Source: Nitratidesulfovibrio termitidis HI1 (GTDB lineage Bacteria > Desulfobacterota > Desulfovibrionia > Desulfovibrionales > Desulfovibrionaceae). From it: 64,000 nt of DNA. The first letter of the stretch is position 1. Every line of letters starts with the position of its first letter. Position numbers and translations under genes: made by a program. The stretch is taken from contig NZ_KI632512.1 of the NCBI RefSeq assembly GCF_000504305.1, positions 1,424,250-1,488,249 on the forward strand, given 5' to 3'. Below the pieces are notes generated by a model that was not told the DNA's origin, searched no databases, and saw only the letters and a list, made by a program, of their open reading frames with translations. Of the stretch, positions 19,244 to 29,343 are shown piece after piece.

Positions 19244-19410
19244 GCGGCATCTCCTGTATCTTCGCCCGGCGCGATGGCCGGACCATGTTTCCATACGTCA
19301 GAAAAAGCGGGCACTGCCGCCCTCGCAGGCATTCCGCACAGGTACCCCATGCCCGGCACAAGCGCCACCCGCGTGAACGCCCGGCAACCGCAACACCCAC
19401 GGAGCCCATC

Positions 19411-19857
19411 ATGAGCAAGGACGAAGCCCCCCGCATGCACACCGCCGAACACGTCCTGAACGGCGTGATGGTGGCCCGTTACGGCTGCGGGCGCTGCTTC
19501 AGCGCCCACATCAACCCCAAGAAATCCAAGTGCGACTATCGCTTCGGCCACCAGCTCGACGACGCGGAAGCCCGCGCCATTGAAGCCGAGGTGAACCGCG
19601 TGCTGTCCGGCAACCTTCCGGTCACCGCCGTGGACATGGACCGCACCGAAGCTGCCAGCCGCTTCGATCTCGGCCGCCTGCCGGACGACGCGGGTGACAC
19701 CCTGCGCATCGTGCAGGTGGGCGATTTCGACGCCTGTCCGTGCAGCGGCACCCATGTGACCAATACGGCAGAGGTGGGCGCCTTCCGGATCATCTCGCAC
19801 GACTTCGAGAACGGCGTGCTGCGCGTGCGCTTCAAGCTGGACGCCCTGACAGCGTAG
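19411..19857 (+). CDS. Free-standing alanyl-tRNA editing protein (AlaX-like)
   Basis: A 148-residue protein. The ATG follows GGAG. It is the second additional domain of alanyl- and threonyl-tRNA synthetases standing alone: HTAEHVLNGVM carries the zinc-binding H-x3-H, and CPCSGTHVTNT carries the C-x3-H half. AlaX proteins hydrolyse mischarged Ser- or Gly-tRNA(Ala). The N-terminal beta-barrel domain of longer AlaX forms is missing, so this is a short form. Single gene; the substrate tRNA is inferred from the family. Confidence 0.87.
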   Translation: MSKDEAPRMHTAEHVLNGVMVARYGCGRCFSAHINPKKSKCDYRFGHQLDDAEARAIEAEVNRVLSGNLPVTAVDMDRTEAASRFDLGRLPDDAGDTLRIVQVGDFDACPCSGTHVTNTAEVGAFRIISHDFENGVLRVRFKLDALTA

Positions 19858-20019
19858 TCTCTCTTCGGCAATGGGAGACAGGCGGGCCGTCGCCGTGCCA
19901 CTCCGCTCCCATCCCCCCACATCAGTCCCGACCGTTCACGGGCCGTTCGCGCACAGCGGGCGGACCGTGTATCGTAGGGGCCCGGCAGTGCGCGTTTGCA
20001 CTTCCCTGCCCCATCCGCC

Positions 20020-20047
20020 TTGACACGCGCCGCTCCGGCACTATCTG
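20020..20047 (+). promoter_or_regulatory. Candidate htpG promoter
   Basis: TTGACA, a 16-bp spacer and TATCTG, about 125 bp before the htpG start. The 19858-20172 gap otherwise holds no gene. Neither CIRCE nor a clear sigma32 site was seen. Confidence 0.45.
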
Positions 20048-20172
20048 CTCAGGGAATTTTCCTGTCGCAACGACACGGAACAATTGTACAACATTCGGGC
20101 ATGCCCGGCCTTCAAAGGCCTGCCGGGCGCACCCTTGCCGTTCACCAGACCACGCTTTCACAGGAGGAAACG

Positions 20173-22170
20173 ATGACCGCCGCCGCGCACGAGACCCATG
20201 AATTCCGCACCGAAGTGCAGAAACTGCTGCATATCATCACCCACTCGCTGTACACCAACCGCGAGATTTTCCTGCGAGAACTGGTCTCCAATGCATCCGA
20301 CGCCCTGGACAAGCTGCGCTTCTTCCAGAGCCGGGGCGATGCCGTTACCGCGCCCGACCTGCCGCTGGACATCACCATCACCGTGGACAAGGACGCGCGC
20401 ATCCTGCGCATTGTCGATACGGGGGTGGGCATGACCCGCCAGGAACTCATCGACAACCTGGGCACCATCGCCCGGTCCGGCTCGGAACGGTTCATGGCGG
20501 AACACGGGATGGGGCAGGGCCTTAACGGCAGCGCCAAAGCCGACGCCGCCACAGGCGATGCCGACGGAGAGACCGCGCCCTCATCTTCCGCAGCCCCCAC
20601 GGACGCCGCATCCATCATTGGCCGCTTTGGCGTGGGCTTCTATTCGGTGTTCATGGTGGCGGACACGGTAAAGGTCACCTCGCGCTCGTGCCAGCCCGGC
20701 GCGTCCGCCCACATCTGGGAATCGGACGGTTCCGGCTCGTTCAGCGTGACCGAGGTGGAAGCGGCCAACGATGCCGACGCCCCCACGCGCGGTACGGTCA
20801 TAGAGGCGCACATCAAGGAAGATGCGGCGGAATTTCTGGAACGCCACCGGCTGGAAGCCATCGTGCGCACCCACTCCAACTTCCTGCCCTTCCCCATCAT
20901 GGTCGAGGGCGAACGGGTAAACACCACCCCGGCCCTGTGGCGCGAACCCAAGTTCTCGGTCACCGCGCAGCAGTACGAGGACTTCTACAAGTACCTCACC
21001 TTCGACAGCGGCGCTCCGCTGGAAACCATCCATGTGTCCGTGGACGCGCCGGTGCAGTTCACCGCGCTCATGTTCGTACCGCCGCACGGACAGGAGCTGT
21101 TCGGCATGGGCCGCGACCGCTGGGGGCTCGACCTGTACGTGCGCCGGGTGCTCATCCAGCGCGAGAACAAGGACCTGCTGCCGGAATACCTCAGCTTCGT
21201 GAAGGGCGTGGTGGACACGGAAGACCTGCCCCTGAACATCTCGCGCGAGACGCTGCAGGAGAACGTGGTCATCCGCAAGATCGGCCAGACGGTGACCAAG
21301 CAGGTGCTCGGCCATCTGGAAAAGCTGGCCGCGTCCGACGCGGACAAGTACGCGGAATTCTGGCGCAGCCACGGCAAGGTGTTCAAGCTGGGCCACACCG
21401 ACTGGACCAACCGCGAAAAGTTCGCGGGCCTGCTGCGCTGCAACTCCTCGCACCATGACGACGCCAAGGGCCTGTCCTCGCTGGACGACTACATCGGGCG
21501 CGCGCGTGAAGGCCAGAAGGACATCTGGTACATCTCCGCGCCCAACCGCGAAGCCGCCCGGCTGAACCCGCACCTGGAAATCTTCCGCAAGAAGGGGCTG
21601 GAGGTGCTGTTCCTGTACGAGCCCATCGACGAATTCGTCATGGACGCGCTGGGCAGCTACAAGGACTTTGCCCTGAAGGCCGTGGAACACGCCGACGCCG
21701 CCACCCTGGACGCCTTCCCCACCGTGGAGGAACGCAAGGAGGCGGAACCGCTGGCCGAATCGGACGCCACCGCGTTCGACGCGCTGCTGGCCCGCATGAA
21801 GGACCTGCTGGGCGACAAGGTGACCGAGGTGCGCGTGTCGCACCGCCTGTCCGACAGCCCGGCCTGCCTGGTCAGCCCCGACGGCGCGGTGACCTCGTCC
21901 ATGGAAAAACTGCTCAAGGTCATGCAGCGCGACGAATCCATCCCCAAAAAGGTGCTGGAAGTGAACCGCGACCACCCCATCCTGCGCAACCTGCTGCGCA
22001 TCCACAAGGCAGACCCGGCAGACCCCATGGTGGAAAGCGCCACCCTGCAACTGTTCGAGGCCAGCCTGCTGCTGGAAGGCTACCTGGCCGACCCGCACGC
22101 GCTGGTGGGCCGCCTGTACGGCCTGCTGGAACAGGCAGGCGGCTGGTACACGGAAGTCAAGAAGCTGTAG
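20173..22170 (+). CDS. htpG: Chaperone HtpG (Hsp90 family)
   Basis: A 665-residue cytosolic ATP-dependent chaperone. The ATG at 20173 follows AGGAGGAA. The N-terminal ATPase has [26 protein letters not shown] and [15 protein letters not shown]. The middle domain has the catalytic-loop arginine region ([11 protein letters not shown]), and the C-terminal dimerisation domain ends normally. Between SGSERFMAE and IIGRFGVG, in the ATP lid, there is an Ala/Gly/Ser/Asp-rich insertion (about residues 110-147), roughly 25-30 residues longer than in E. coli HtpG. It would lengthen the lid segment and may be disordered. A hairpin follows the stop. Confidence 0.97.
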
Positions 22171-22627
22171 GCAACGCGCGGCACCGTGCCGCACTGCTGC
22201 ATGCGCATGTTCCGGGCGGACGGGCGAAAGCCTGTCCGCCCGTTGCGTTGTCGGCGTGCCCGTTCACCCAACAGCCCGCGGCTCCCACTTTTTTACAACT
22301 TTCCACCACTCCGGCGTGCAGCATTTGACAATATTCGCATAGCAGCACCCCTTTCCCGCTTTGACATCACCCCTGAAAATGTGAACGGTGCTCCCGTGGG
22401 CGGCACCCCGGACTTCAGGACGAACACACCGCGCCGCCCGCTCCGTACGCCCGCATCGCCGGGCGTACGTGGCGCAAGGGGCCGCAACCCGGCAGCCCCG
22501 CGCCAGCCACCGCGCCGGATCAGTGGGGAATCGCGCGCGGTCGCCGGACAAGGGTCACCATGCCCGTGTCCGGGACCTGTTTCACTGTGCAGCGTCAGGT
22601 ATGACGGTAAGGGATCGAGGTGCGGTC
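22171..22627. other. Intergenic region between htpG and chemoreceptor
   Basis: About 455 bp. It begins with the htpG terminator (22213-22242). Two TTGACA hexamers occur (about 22326 and 22360), but neither has a matching -10, and no sigma28-type flagellar promoter was found. No gene is supported. Confidence 0.5.
22213..22242 (+). terminator. htpG terminator
   Basis: CGGGCGGACGGGC..GCCTGTCCGCCCG stem-loop 43 bp after the htpG stop. Confidence 0.65.
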
Positions 22628-25369
22628 ATGACCCTCAAACGGCAATTGCTTCTGGGGTTTCTTTCGGTATTGGCGGCCAGCGGTTTCGGCATCGCGGCCA
22701 CCCTGTGGTGGGTGGGCGCGGGCGGCATGCACGAGGTGGGACGCACCAGCGCCGCCGCCCTGCAGGAACGGGCCCAGGATCAGCTGGCCACCTTGCGCGG
22801 CGTGAAGTCGGCCCAGGTGGCCGACCTGATGGAACTGGTGGCCGACCAGCTTGCCGTGTACGCGGGTGACCGCACGGCCATCGACGCCAGCCTGGCCTTT
22901 GCCTACGACGTGGACCTGGTGCGCCACGAATCCGAGACACCCCCGGATGCGCTGGCCGCCCTGCGCCCGGCCCTGGCCGAGGCCATGGCCGGCCCCGCCT
23001 TTCTGGGCTGGAACGCCTTTGCCCGCCACGCCGCCGCCGCGCCCGGCTACGCCCCCCGCGCCGCAGCCGACTACGTGCCCACCGATCCCAACGCCCAACT
23101 GCTGTGGGAACATTACATCCGCCGCAATCCGGCGGCCCCCGGCGAACGACAGAAGCTGGACGAACCAGCCGACCTCATCTGCGGCTACGTGGACAACCAC
23201 CTGAAATTTCACCCGGCCTTCCGCGACTTTGCCCAGCGGTTCGGCTATGCCGACGTGCTGCTGCTGGCCCCGGAAACCGGGCGGGTGCTCTATTCGGTGC
23301 GCAAGAACCTCGATTTTGCCCAGCGCGTCTCCGATGGCCCCTTCTCCAAATCCGGCCTTGCCGCCGTGTTCCGCACCGCCGACGCCGCAGGCAAGGCGGG
23401 CCGCGCGGGCGAGGTGGCCCACAGCGACTTTGCCCCCTACGAGCCTGCGGGCAACGCCCCGCGCGCCTTCGTCGCCACTCCGGTATTCGATGGCGGCAAG
23501 GGCGGCAAGTACGTGGCGGTGCTGGCCTTCAGCCTGCCTGCGGCAAAACTGAACAGCCTGATGCTGTCCGGCGGGCGGTTCGAAGCCTTCGGCCTTGGCA
23601 AGACCGGCGAAACCTATCTGGTGGGTCCGGACGGGCTGCTGCGCACCTCGCTGCGCACCTCGCCCGACGAACTGGACGTGCTGCGCGACAAGGTGAATAC
23701 CGACGCCGTACGCGCCGCGCTGGAAGGCAATACCGGCCAGGCCCTGACCACCGACCCGCGCGGGCGCGCCGTGCTGGCTGCATGGCAGCCGGTGCAGGTG
23801 CTGGGTACCCGCTGGGCGCTGGTGGCCCAGATGGACTCTGCCGAGGCGCTTGCCGCCAGTGCCGAGGTGGAAAGCATGACCTCGGCCATCGGCTCCCGCA
23901 TGGCCGGGGCCGCCGTCATCGCGCTGGGGGTGTTCCTGGCCGCCGCCTGCGCCGTGGCCTTCCGCATCGTGGCGCGCATCATGACCCCCATCGACCGCCT
24001 TGGAACCTATGCCGAGGCCGTGGCCGGGGGCGACTTCAACGCGGTCATCGACGGCAGCTTTCCTGCGGAACTGGACGCCCTGCGCGGTTCCATCCGCAAC
24101 ATGGTGGCCCGGCTGAAAGACCGCCTGGGCTTTGCACAGGGCATTCTGGACGCCATTTCGCGCACCTTCCCGTGCATGACGCTGGACAACGCGGGCCGCA
24201 TCACCTTCGTGGGGCAAATCCTGCTGGATCTGGCGGGCAAGCCTGGCAAACCCGCCGACTACCACGGCCAGCGGGTGGGCGAATTCTTCTTTGGCGATGC
24301 CAGCCGCCGCACCCGTTCGGACGAGGCGCTGGAAACCCGCACCCGCGTGGAAGGCGAAATGACCGTGGCCGGCGACGGCGGTGAACACATCCTGCAGGTG
24401 AACGCCAACCCGGTGTTCGACCTGGACAACAACCAGACCGGGGCCTTCACCCTGTATTTCGACCTGACCACCATCCGGCGGCAGGAGGCGGACATTCGCG
24501 CCAAGAACGAGAAGATCGCCGCCGTTGCCGCCCAGGCCGTGGGCATTGCCCGCGAGGTGGCGGCATCTGCCGGGGTGCTGGCCACCCAGGTGGAGGAGGC
24601 GGCGGGCGGGGCGCGCATGCAGTCGGCCCGCGCCACCGAAACCGCCGCCGCCATGGACGAGATGAACGCCGCATCCACCGACGTGGCCCGCAACGCGGCG
24701 GAAGCAGCCGACAGCGCGTCCGAGGCGCGCACCCGCGCCGCCGAAGGGGCCGGGTCGGTGACGCGGCTGGTGGACGCCATCAGCGCCATCCGGACCCGCA
24801 CCGAGGAACTGGAATCGTTCATGGGCGACCTTGGCCAGCGCACCGACGCGGTGGGCAGCGTGCTGGGCGTCATCAGCGACATTGCCGACCAGACCAACCT
24901 GCTGGCCCTGAACGCGGCCATCGAGGCGGCACGCGCCGGTGACGCCGGGCGCGGCTTTGCCGTGGTGGCCGACGAAGTACGCAAGCTGGCCGAAAAGACC
25001 ATGCAGGCCACCCACGAGGTGGGCAACGCCATCCGGGCCATTCAGGACGGTGCGGCGCGGTCCATCGACGGCGCCCGGCAGGCGGGCGAGGCGGTGCGCG
25101 AATCGGTGGGGCTGGCCCGCGAATCGGGCGACACCCTGGACCGCATCGTGACCATCGTCACCGGCACCGCCGACCAGGTGGGTTCCATCGCCACCGCCGC
25201 CGAGCAGCAGTCCGCCGCCAGCGAACAGGTGGGCCGCGCCGTGGGCGAGGTGAATCAGGTGGCCGCCCGCACCGCCGAGGGCATGGAGCGGGCCGAGTCG
25301 GCCATTTCCGGCCTTGCCGCGCAGGCCGAGGAGTTGCAGCGGCTCATCTCCGCCCTGCGCGAGGGATAG
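22628..25369 (+). CDS. Methyl-accepting chemotaxis protein with Cache-like sensor, HAMP and PAS
   Basis: A 913-residue chemoreceptor. Helix 1 is at about 8-30. A periplasmic sensor follows (about 31-420), with a Cache-like second half ([20 protein letters not shown]). Helix 2 lies at about 425-447 and HAMP at about 448-500. A PAS-like domain (about 505-615) follows, then the cytoplasmic signalling region with the highly conserved hairpin tip [18 protein letters not shown] (about residue 755) that contacts CheA/CheW. GAGGTG precedes the chosen ATG. The open frame upstream has no sensor-like sequence. No che genes are adjacent. PAS between HAMP and the signalling domain is common in Desulfovibrio receptors; the ligand is unknown. 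Confidence 0.93.
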   Translation: MTLKRQLLLGFLSVLAASGFGIAATLWWVGAGGMHEVGRTSAAALQERAQDQLATLRGVKSAQVADLMELVADQLAVYAGDRTAIDASLAFAYDVDLVRHESETPPDALAALRPALAEAMAGPAFLGWNAFARHAAAAPGYAPRAAADYVPTDPNAQLLWEHYIRRNPAAPGERQKLDEPADLICGYVDNHLKFHPAFRDFAQRFGYADVLLLAPETGRVLYSVRKNLDFAQRVSDGPFSKSGLAAVFRTADAAGKAGRAGEVAHSDFAPYEPAGNAPRAFVATPVFDGGKGGKYVAVLAFSLPAAKLNSLMLSGGRFEAFGLGKTGETYLVGPDGLLRTSLRTSPDELDVLRDKVNTDAVRAALEGNTGQALTTDPRGRAVLAAWQPVQVLGTRWALVAQMDSAEALAASAEVESMTSAIGSRMAGAAVIALGVFLAAACAVAFRIVARIMTPIDRLGTYAEAVAGGDFNAVIDGSFPAELDALRGSIRNMVARLKDRLGFAQGILDAISRTFPCMTLDNAGRITFVGQILLDLAGKPGKPADYHGQRVGEFFFGDASRRTRSDEALETRTRVEGEMTVAGDGGEHILQVNANPVFDLDNNQTGAFTLYFDLTTIRRQEADIRAKNEKIAAVAAQAVGIAREVAASAGVLATQVEEAAGGARMQSARATETAAAMDEMNAASTDVARNAAEAADSASEARTRAAEGAGSVTRLVDAISAIRTRTEELESFMGDLGQRTDAVGSVLGVISDIADQTNLLALNAAIEAARAGDAGRGFAVVADEVRKLAEKTMQATHEVGNAIRAIQDGAARSIDGARQAGEAVRESVGLARESGDTLDRIVTIVTGTADQVGSIATAAEQQSAASEQVGRAVGEVNQVAARTAEGMERAESAISGLAAQAEELQRLISALREG

Positions 25370-25606
25370 CCGCCAAAGTGTCTTTTTGCCCGTTGGCGGC
25401 GTCAAACGCCACCTGCCATGGCTTTGCTGTCCTTATCCGTAAGACTCGCGCTGCGCGCTCGCCTAACGGCTAAGGCTCGGTCGAATACGAAAGAGCGCGC
25501 TGCGGTCCTCATCCGTAAGGCTCGCAGACTCGCCAAACGGCTGAGGCATACTCCCTTATGGCAGGCTCGTTTTCCTTGCCAACGGGCAAAAATCCTACTT
25601 TGGCGG
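25370..25606. repeat. Large nested imperfect inverted repeat (element B)
   Basis: Outer arms are 25370-25396 (CCGCCAAAGTGTCTTTTTGC...) and 25579-25606 (...GCAAAAATCCTACTTTGGCGG), complementary except for one bulge. A second layer pairs CCTGCCATGG (about 25413) with TTATGGCAGG (about 25556). The interior holds two copies of a palindromic core (25433-25474, 25506-25547). It starts one base after the chemoreceptor stop. Confidence 0.8.
25506..25547. repeat. Palindromic core repeat, copy 2 in element B
   Basis: CCTCATCCGTAAGGCTCGC, then CGCCAAACGGCTGAGGC: the arms CCTCATCCGTAAGG and CCAAACGGCTGAGG are near-complementary around a short loop. A diverged copy is at 25433-25474, and a nearly identical copy lies at 46421-46462. 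Confidence 0.8.
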
Positions 25607-25649
25607 ACCCTCCTGCGCCTTGGCCTTTCGATAATATTCCGCACACAAC

Positions 25650-25688
25650 AGCCCCCGCGAAGAGCTTCTTCGCGGGGGCTGTCTTTTC
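25650..25688. terminator. Terminator between chemoreceptor and antiporter
   Basis: Stem AGCCCCCGCGAAG/CTTCGCGGGGGCT with a 5-base loop, then GTCTTTTC. It sits between convergent genes. Confidence 0.85.
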
Positions 25689-25701
25689 AGTACGTCATGA
25701 A

Positions 25702-27849
25702 TCAGGCCGTTTCACCGGGCGTTGTCCCGCCCGATGCAGCAGAGCCGCCCGGCGTCTCACCTGCGCCGTCCATTGGTCCGGAACCATCGGCCAGCGTGGC
25801 TTCCAGCCCAGGCCCCTGCTCCTCTTCGCCCGTGTCCCAGGCCCGCCGTCGCGCCGCGAACAGTCCGGCCTTGGCCGCAATGTCCGCATGCGGGCCGAAC
25901 ACGTAGGTAACGTCGCCGGCCATCAGGCGCAGGGTGCCGTCCGGGTTGGGCAGCACGTCCTCGCCACGCTTCACCGCCACCAGGGTCAGCCCGTGCAGGC
26001 GGCGCAGGTCGGCCTGTTGCAGGGTCATGCCGTCCAGCATGCTGCCGGGCTCCACGGTCATGGCGCTCAGGTCGAAATCGGTGAAGTAGGTGGACAACGC
26101 AGCCAGCGGCTCGGTGCGGATGTCCACCTGGCGCAGCATGTCATAGCTTTCGGTGCGCACTTCCTCCACAAACCGTTCTATCTCGGCGCGGGGCACAAGA
26201 TAGCGGCTCATGACCCGGGTGAAGATTTCCACCGAGGTCTCGAACTCCTCGGGAATCACGTCGTTGGCCCCAAGGTCGCGCAGCGCCGCAATTTCGCTGA
26301 TGAACCGGGTGCGCACCACGATGTGCAGCGAAGGGTTCAGCTTGCGGGCCGTGTCGGTGATGCTGCGCACGGCTGCCGGGTCGGAAATGACGATGGCCAG
26401 CACCCGCGCAGCGCACGCTCCCGCGTGTTCCAGTACCGCGATGTGCGAGGCGTCGCCATAGGCGATGGGTTCACCCTTGGCCGCAAAGGTGCGCACCGTG
26501 TCCGGGTTCATCTCCAGGATGGTGTAGTCGATGCCAGCGGCCTTGGCCGCGCGGGCCAGGTGCCGCCCGCCGATGCCGAAGCCCACGATGACCAGGTGGT
26601 TGGTCAGGTCCATGCCGCAGTGCGCGCCGCCCGCCTCTTCCGCCGCCGCGTCCTCGCCGCGCCGGGCCAGACGCGCCCCGGCGGGCAGCAGGCGCACGGC
26701 TACGTCGGCCATGCGCGGGGCTCCGGCGATGAGGAACGGCGTCAGCGCCATGGTCATGATGCTGGCGGCCAGAAACAGCTGGTACTCGTTACGGTCGAAC
26801 AACCCGTACGAAACCCCGGCCTTGGCCAGCACGAACGAGAATTCCCCCACCTGGCACAGGGCCAGGCCCACCATCAGCGCGGGGCGCAAGGGGTAGCCCA
26901 GCATCAGGGTAGCGCCGCCGCCCAGCAGGCACTTTACCGCCAGCACGGAAAGGGTCACCCCGATGACCAGCGGCAAATGGTCGATGACAAAGCCAAGGTC
27001 CAGCAACATGCCCACGGAGATGAAGAACAGGCTGGTGAACACGTCGCGGAAGGGCATGATGCCCTCCAGCGCGCTATGGCTGTACTCCGATTCGGCCATG
27101 ATCAGCCCCGCCAGGAACGCGCCCAGCGACAGCGAAAGGCCCATGGACGAGGTAAGCAGCGCAATGGCCAGACAGAAGGCCAGGGTGGAAACCAGAAAGA
27201 CTTCGCGGTTGCGGGTGCGCACGATGCGGTGCAGCAGCGCGGGCACCAGTTTGCGCGACAGCAGGAACACCAGCAAAATGATGCCTGCTCCCTTGGCCAT
27301 GGTGAACAGCAGAGAAGGCCCGGCCTCGCCGCCCTTGCCCGCCAGAAACGGCACCAGCAGCATCATGGGCACGATGACCAGGTCCTGAAAGATCAGGATG
27401 GACAAGGAGATGCGCCCGTGCGGACTGTCCATCTGGGCACGTTCCTGCAACAGCTTGAGCACGATGGCCGTGGACGACAGCGCGGCCAGAAAGCCGATGA
27501 ACGCCGCCGTGCCGTGCGGCAGGCCCAGCAGTTCCGCCCCGCCCGCAAAGGCCAGGATGGTCAGCGCCACCTGCGCCAGCCCACCCAGGAACACCGGCTT
27601 GCGCAACCGCATCAGTTCGCCCAGCGAAAGTTCCAGCCCGATGGTGAACAGCAGCAGCACCACGCCCACCTCGGCCATGATCTCGACCTCGTGCGCGGCC
27701 TTTACCAGTCCCAGGCCGTGCGGCCCGGCCACCACGCCGGTCAGCAGAAAGCCGACGATGGCGGGCACCTTCACATAGTGGCACAAATAGATGACAGCCA
27801 CCGAAAGGCTGAAGATGACCACGAATTCCTTAAGCAGAGGCAGTTCCAT
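25702..27849 (-). CDS. KefB/YbaL-like CPA2 monovalent cation:proton antiporter
   Basis: A 715-residue inner-membrane protein. The first ~400 residues carry about 12 hydrophobic segments with FTIGLELSLGELMRLRK, ALSSTAIVLKLL and FFISVGMLLDL, typical of CPA2 exchangers. They are followed by a TrkA-N (RCK) domain with the nucleotide-binding GFGIGGRHLARAAKA (about 415-430) and a TrkA-C domain with GMTLQQADLRRLHGL. The RCK domain should bind NAD(H) or another ligand and gate K+/H+ exchange. The start at 27849 is preceded by GGAAGG. The last 45 residues are Gly/Ser/Pro-rich and probably disordered. No separate KefF/KefG-like ancillary gene is adjacent. Confidence 0.93.
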   Translation of the reverse strand: MELPLLKEFVVIFSLSVAVIYLCHYVKVPAIVGFLLTGVVAGPHGLGLVKAAHEVEIMAEVGVVLLLFTIGLELSLGELMRLRKPVFLGGLAQVALTILAFAGGAELLGLPHGTAAFIGFLAALSSTAIVLKLLQERAQMDSPHGRISLSILIFQDLVIVPMMLLVPFLAGKGGEAGPSLLFTMAKGAGIILLVFLLSRKLVPALLHRIVRTRNREVFLVSTLAFCLAIALLTSSMGLSLSLGAFLAGLIMAESEYSHSALEGIMPFRDVFTSLFFISVGMLLDLGFVIDHLPLVIGVTLSVLAVKCLLGGGATLMLGYPLRPALMVGLALCQVGEFSFVLAKAGVSYGLFDRNEYQLFLAASIMTMALTPFLIAGAPRMADVAVRLLPAGARLARRGEDAAAEEAGGAHCGMDLTNHLVIVGFGIGGRHLARAAKAAGIDYTILEMNPDTVRTFAAKGEPIAYGDASHIAVLEHAGACAARVLAIVISDPAAVRSITDTARKLNPSLHIVVRTRFISEIAALRDLGANDVIPEEFETSVEIFTRVMSRYLVPRAEIERFVEEVRTESYDMLRQVDIRTEPLAALSTYFTDFDLSAMTVEPGSMLDGMTLQQADLRRLHGLTLVAVKRGEDVLPNPDGTLRLMAGDVTYVFGPHADIAAKAGLFAARRRAWDTGEEEQGPGLEATLADGSGPMDGAGETPGGSAASGGTTPGETA

Positions 27850-28011
27850 CGTACCTTCCATGCAATGCGGGATGTTGCGGCGCAAGTGGGCCTGATGCGT
27901 GCCGCTCGGGCGGCGTGTGTGCGGCGGGCGGGGGCCCGTTGGTTGCCCATAGTGGCATGCCCGCGAGGCCCCTTGCAAGTCCGCCCCCGCGCCTGTCCGT
28001 TGAACCGGCAA

Positions 28012-28042
28012 CAGAAAAGGGGGAAGCCTGCGGCTCCCCCCT
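28012..28042 (-). terminator. Terminator of unknown-family gene 1
   Basis: On the minus strand GGGGGAGCC, GCA loop, GGCTTCCCCC, then TTTTCTG, 45 bp past the stop of the gene at 28086-28637. Confidence 0.8.
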
Positions 28043-28085
28043 GACGGTCACTGTGCGCCCGAAGGCGTTGGTGGCGTGGCGCCCG

Positions 28086-28637
28086 TTACGCGGCGCGAGC
28101 CACACGGCGAAGCTGGTCGAGGTCCAGCACCACCGGGTCGATGAGGGTAAAGCCGCCAGGGTTGCCCCACGCGAAGTCGTCGGCACACAGTGTGTCGTAG
28201 CGCACTTCGTCGATGGCGCGCATGGTGCTGCCCAGCACCGGACCGAAGTCGGTGATGCAGGTCATGAAGCGAGCGGCATCGAAGCTTTCAACGTTGCTCC
28301 AGGTCCAGGTGTAGCTGCACACTTCTTCGGCAAAGCCCATAACCGCCAGGTACTTGGCCTTGCTGTCAAGGTACAGGTTGCTCATGCTGGTGGACACGTT
28401 GCCAAGCAGTGCGCCCATGTCGAAGGTCTGTTCGGACCCGTCGAGGGAGAGCTGCACCGTGGTGTCGGCCTCGATGCGCATGCCGAAATTGCGGGTGTTG
28501 CCGCGCCGCCAGAAGTCCATGTACTTCTCGGCGTAGATCTTGCGCCCCTTGGCACGAATGGCCAGCGCCGTACGCGGCGAAACGGGGTGCAGGGCCAGGT
28601 CGCAGCTTCTGCCGGTGATGGTAAGGGTAACGTTCAT
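28086..28637 (-). CDS. Unknown-family protein 1 (paralogue flanking the IS)
   Basis: A 183-residue soluble-looking protein with GGAG before the ATG. I do not recognise the family. It has no signal peptide, membrane segment or obvious catalytic motif. Its N-terminal third (MNVTLTITGRSCDLALHPVS and IYAEKYMDFWRRGNTRNFGM) and C-terminal segment (NPGGFTLIDPVVLDLDQL) are strongly conserved in the paralogue at 30236-30817. The middle also shares SKAKYLAV. Many aromatic and acidic residues and the mixed alpha/beta look suggest a folded globular protein. It has its own terminator, so it is monocistronic. The pair lies in a lower-G+C island around an insertion sequence, which suggests acquisition. Confidence 0.7.
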   Translation of the reverse strand: MNVTLTITGRSCDLALHPVSPRTALAIRAKGRKIYAEKYMDFWRRGNTRNFGMRIEADTTVQLSLDGSEQTFDMGALLGNVSTSMSNLYLDSKAKYLAVMGFAEEVCSYTWTWSNVESFDAARFMTCITDFGPVLGSTMRAIDEVRYDTLCADDFAWGNPGGFTLIDPVVLDLDQLRRVARAA

Positions 28638-29343
28638 GATCGGACTCCATTTCGTTGCCGACGCGCCCTCTCGGTTTCCGGCTGCATCCGGTGCGGCTGC
28701 CCGGATGCCGTGCGATCCCTCCGTGAGATCGCATGTGGGGTGGGCCCGTCCGCCGTCCCGTGGGACTGCGTGCCGCCTGTGCCCCGCGCCGCTCTTGCGC
28801 ATCGCGTCGTCACCGTGCCCGAACACCTACCGCCACCCCGCTCCCGCCGGTCTGCCCGCGTCAACGCTGGGCAATTCCGGCCTGCCCGGCACGGCAACCG
28901 TGTCTGGGCCGCCACCTTCATCGTGATGAACGGGCAGGTTCCGATGAAGGGGCAAGACTGGGGTCGCTTGTACTGGTTGTTCACACAGCAACGACGAGCC
29001 CAAACTGCCTCTTGTCCCGCTGTTTGTCAACTCAACCTATCGGAAAACCCGGTGCTCACATCACCCAAACGAGTGCGCACCGCATCCGCATGAAGCAGGA
29101 TATCTATGCTATATTAAATAATATTTCTGCGTGCCCCGTGTTCCCTTCAAACACCGGGAGCACCCTGTCGTGCATTGGTCGAACAACCCATTCTTCACGA
29201 AACTCCACAGGTTATCGCGGCCTTTTGGCGTGTATTGTGATTTTTTTCATTTATAAAAAAATATAGTGAGCTCTCACGCTTTTTTCAGGCGTGCGTCAGA
29301 CAAAAGGACTCTGCGCCCCATGCCGGGATACCTGAAAAAAGAA
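28638..29343. other. A/T-rich intergenic island left of the IS element
   Basis: About 700 bp without a supported gene. From about 29090 the DNA is much more A/T-rich than the window (runs such as ATATTAAATAATATTT and TTTATAAAAAAATATAG). On the minus strand this stretch could hold the promoter of unknown-family gene 1. CTTTTTTCAGG (29279-29289) and CCTGAAAAAAG (29331-29341) form a perfect 11-bp inverted repeat just left of the IS end. Confidence 0.5.

Noticed and set aside
19858-20172. CIRCE or sigma32 control of htpG
   Set aside because: No TTAGCACTC-N9-GAGTGCTAA repeat and no clear heat-shock promoter; only a sigma70-like site.
22595-25405. 936-codon minus-strand frame opposite the chemoreceptor
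   Set aside because: Shadow of the MCP reading frame; the plus strand has all chemoreceptor motifs.
25558-28044. 828-codon plus-strand frame opposite the KefB-like antiporter
   Set aside because: Hydrophilic, Gln/His-rich, no motifs; the antiporter on the minus strand is certain.
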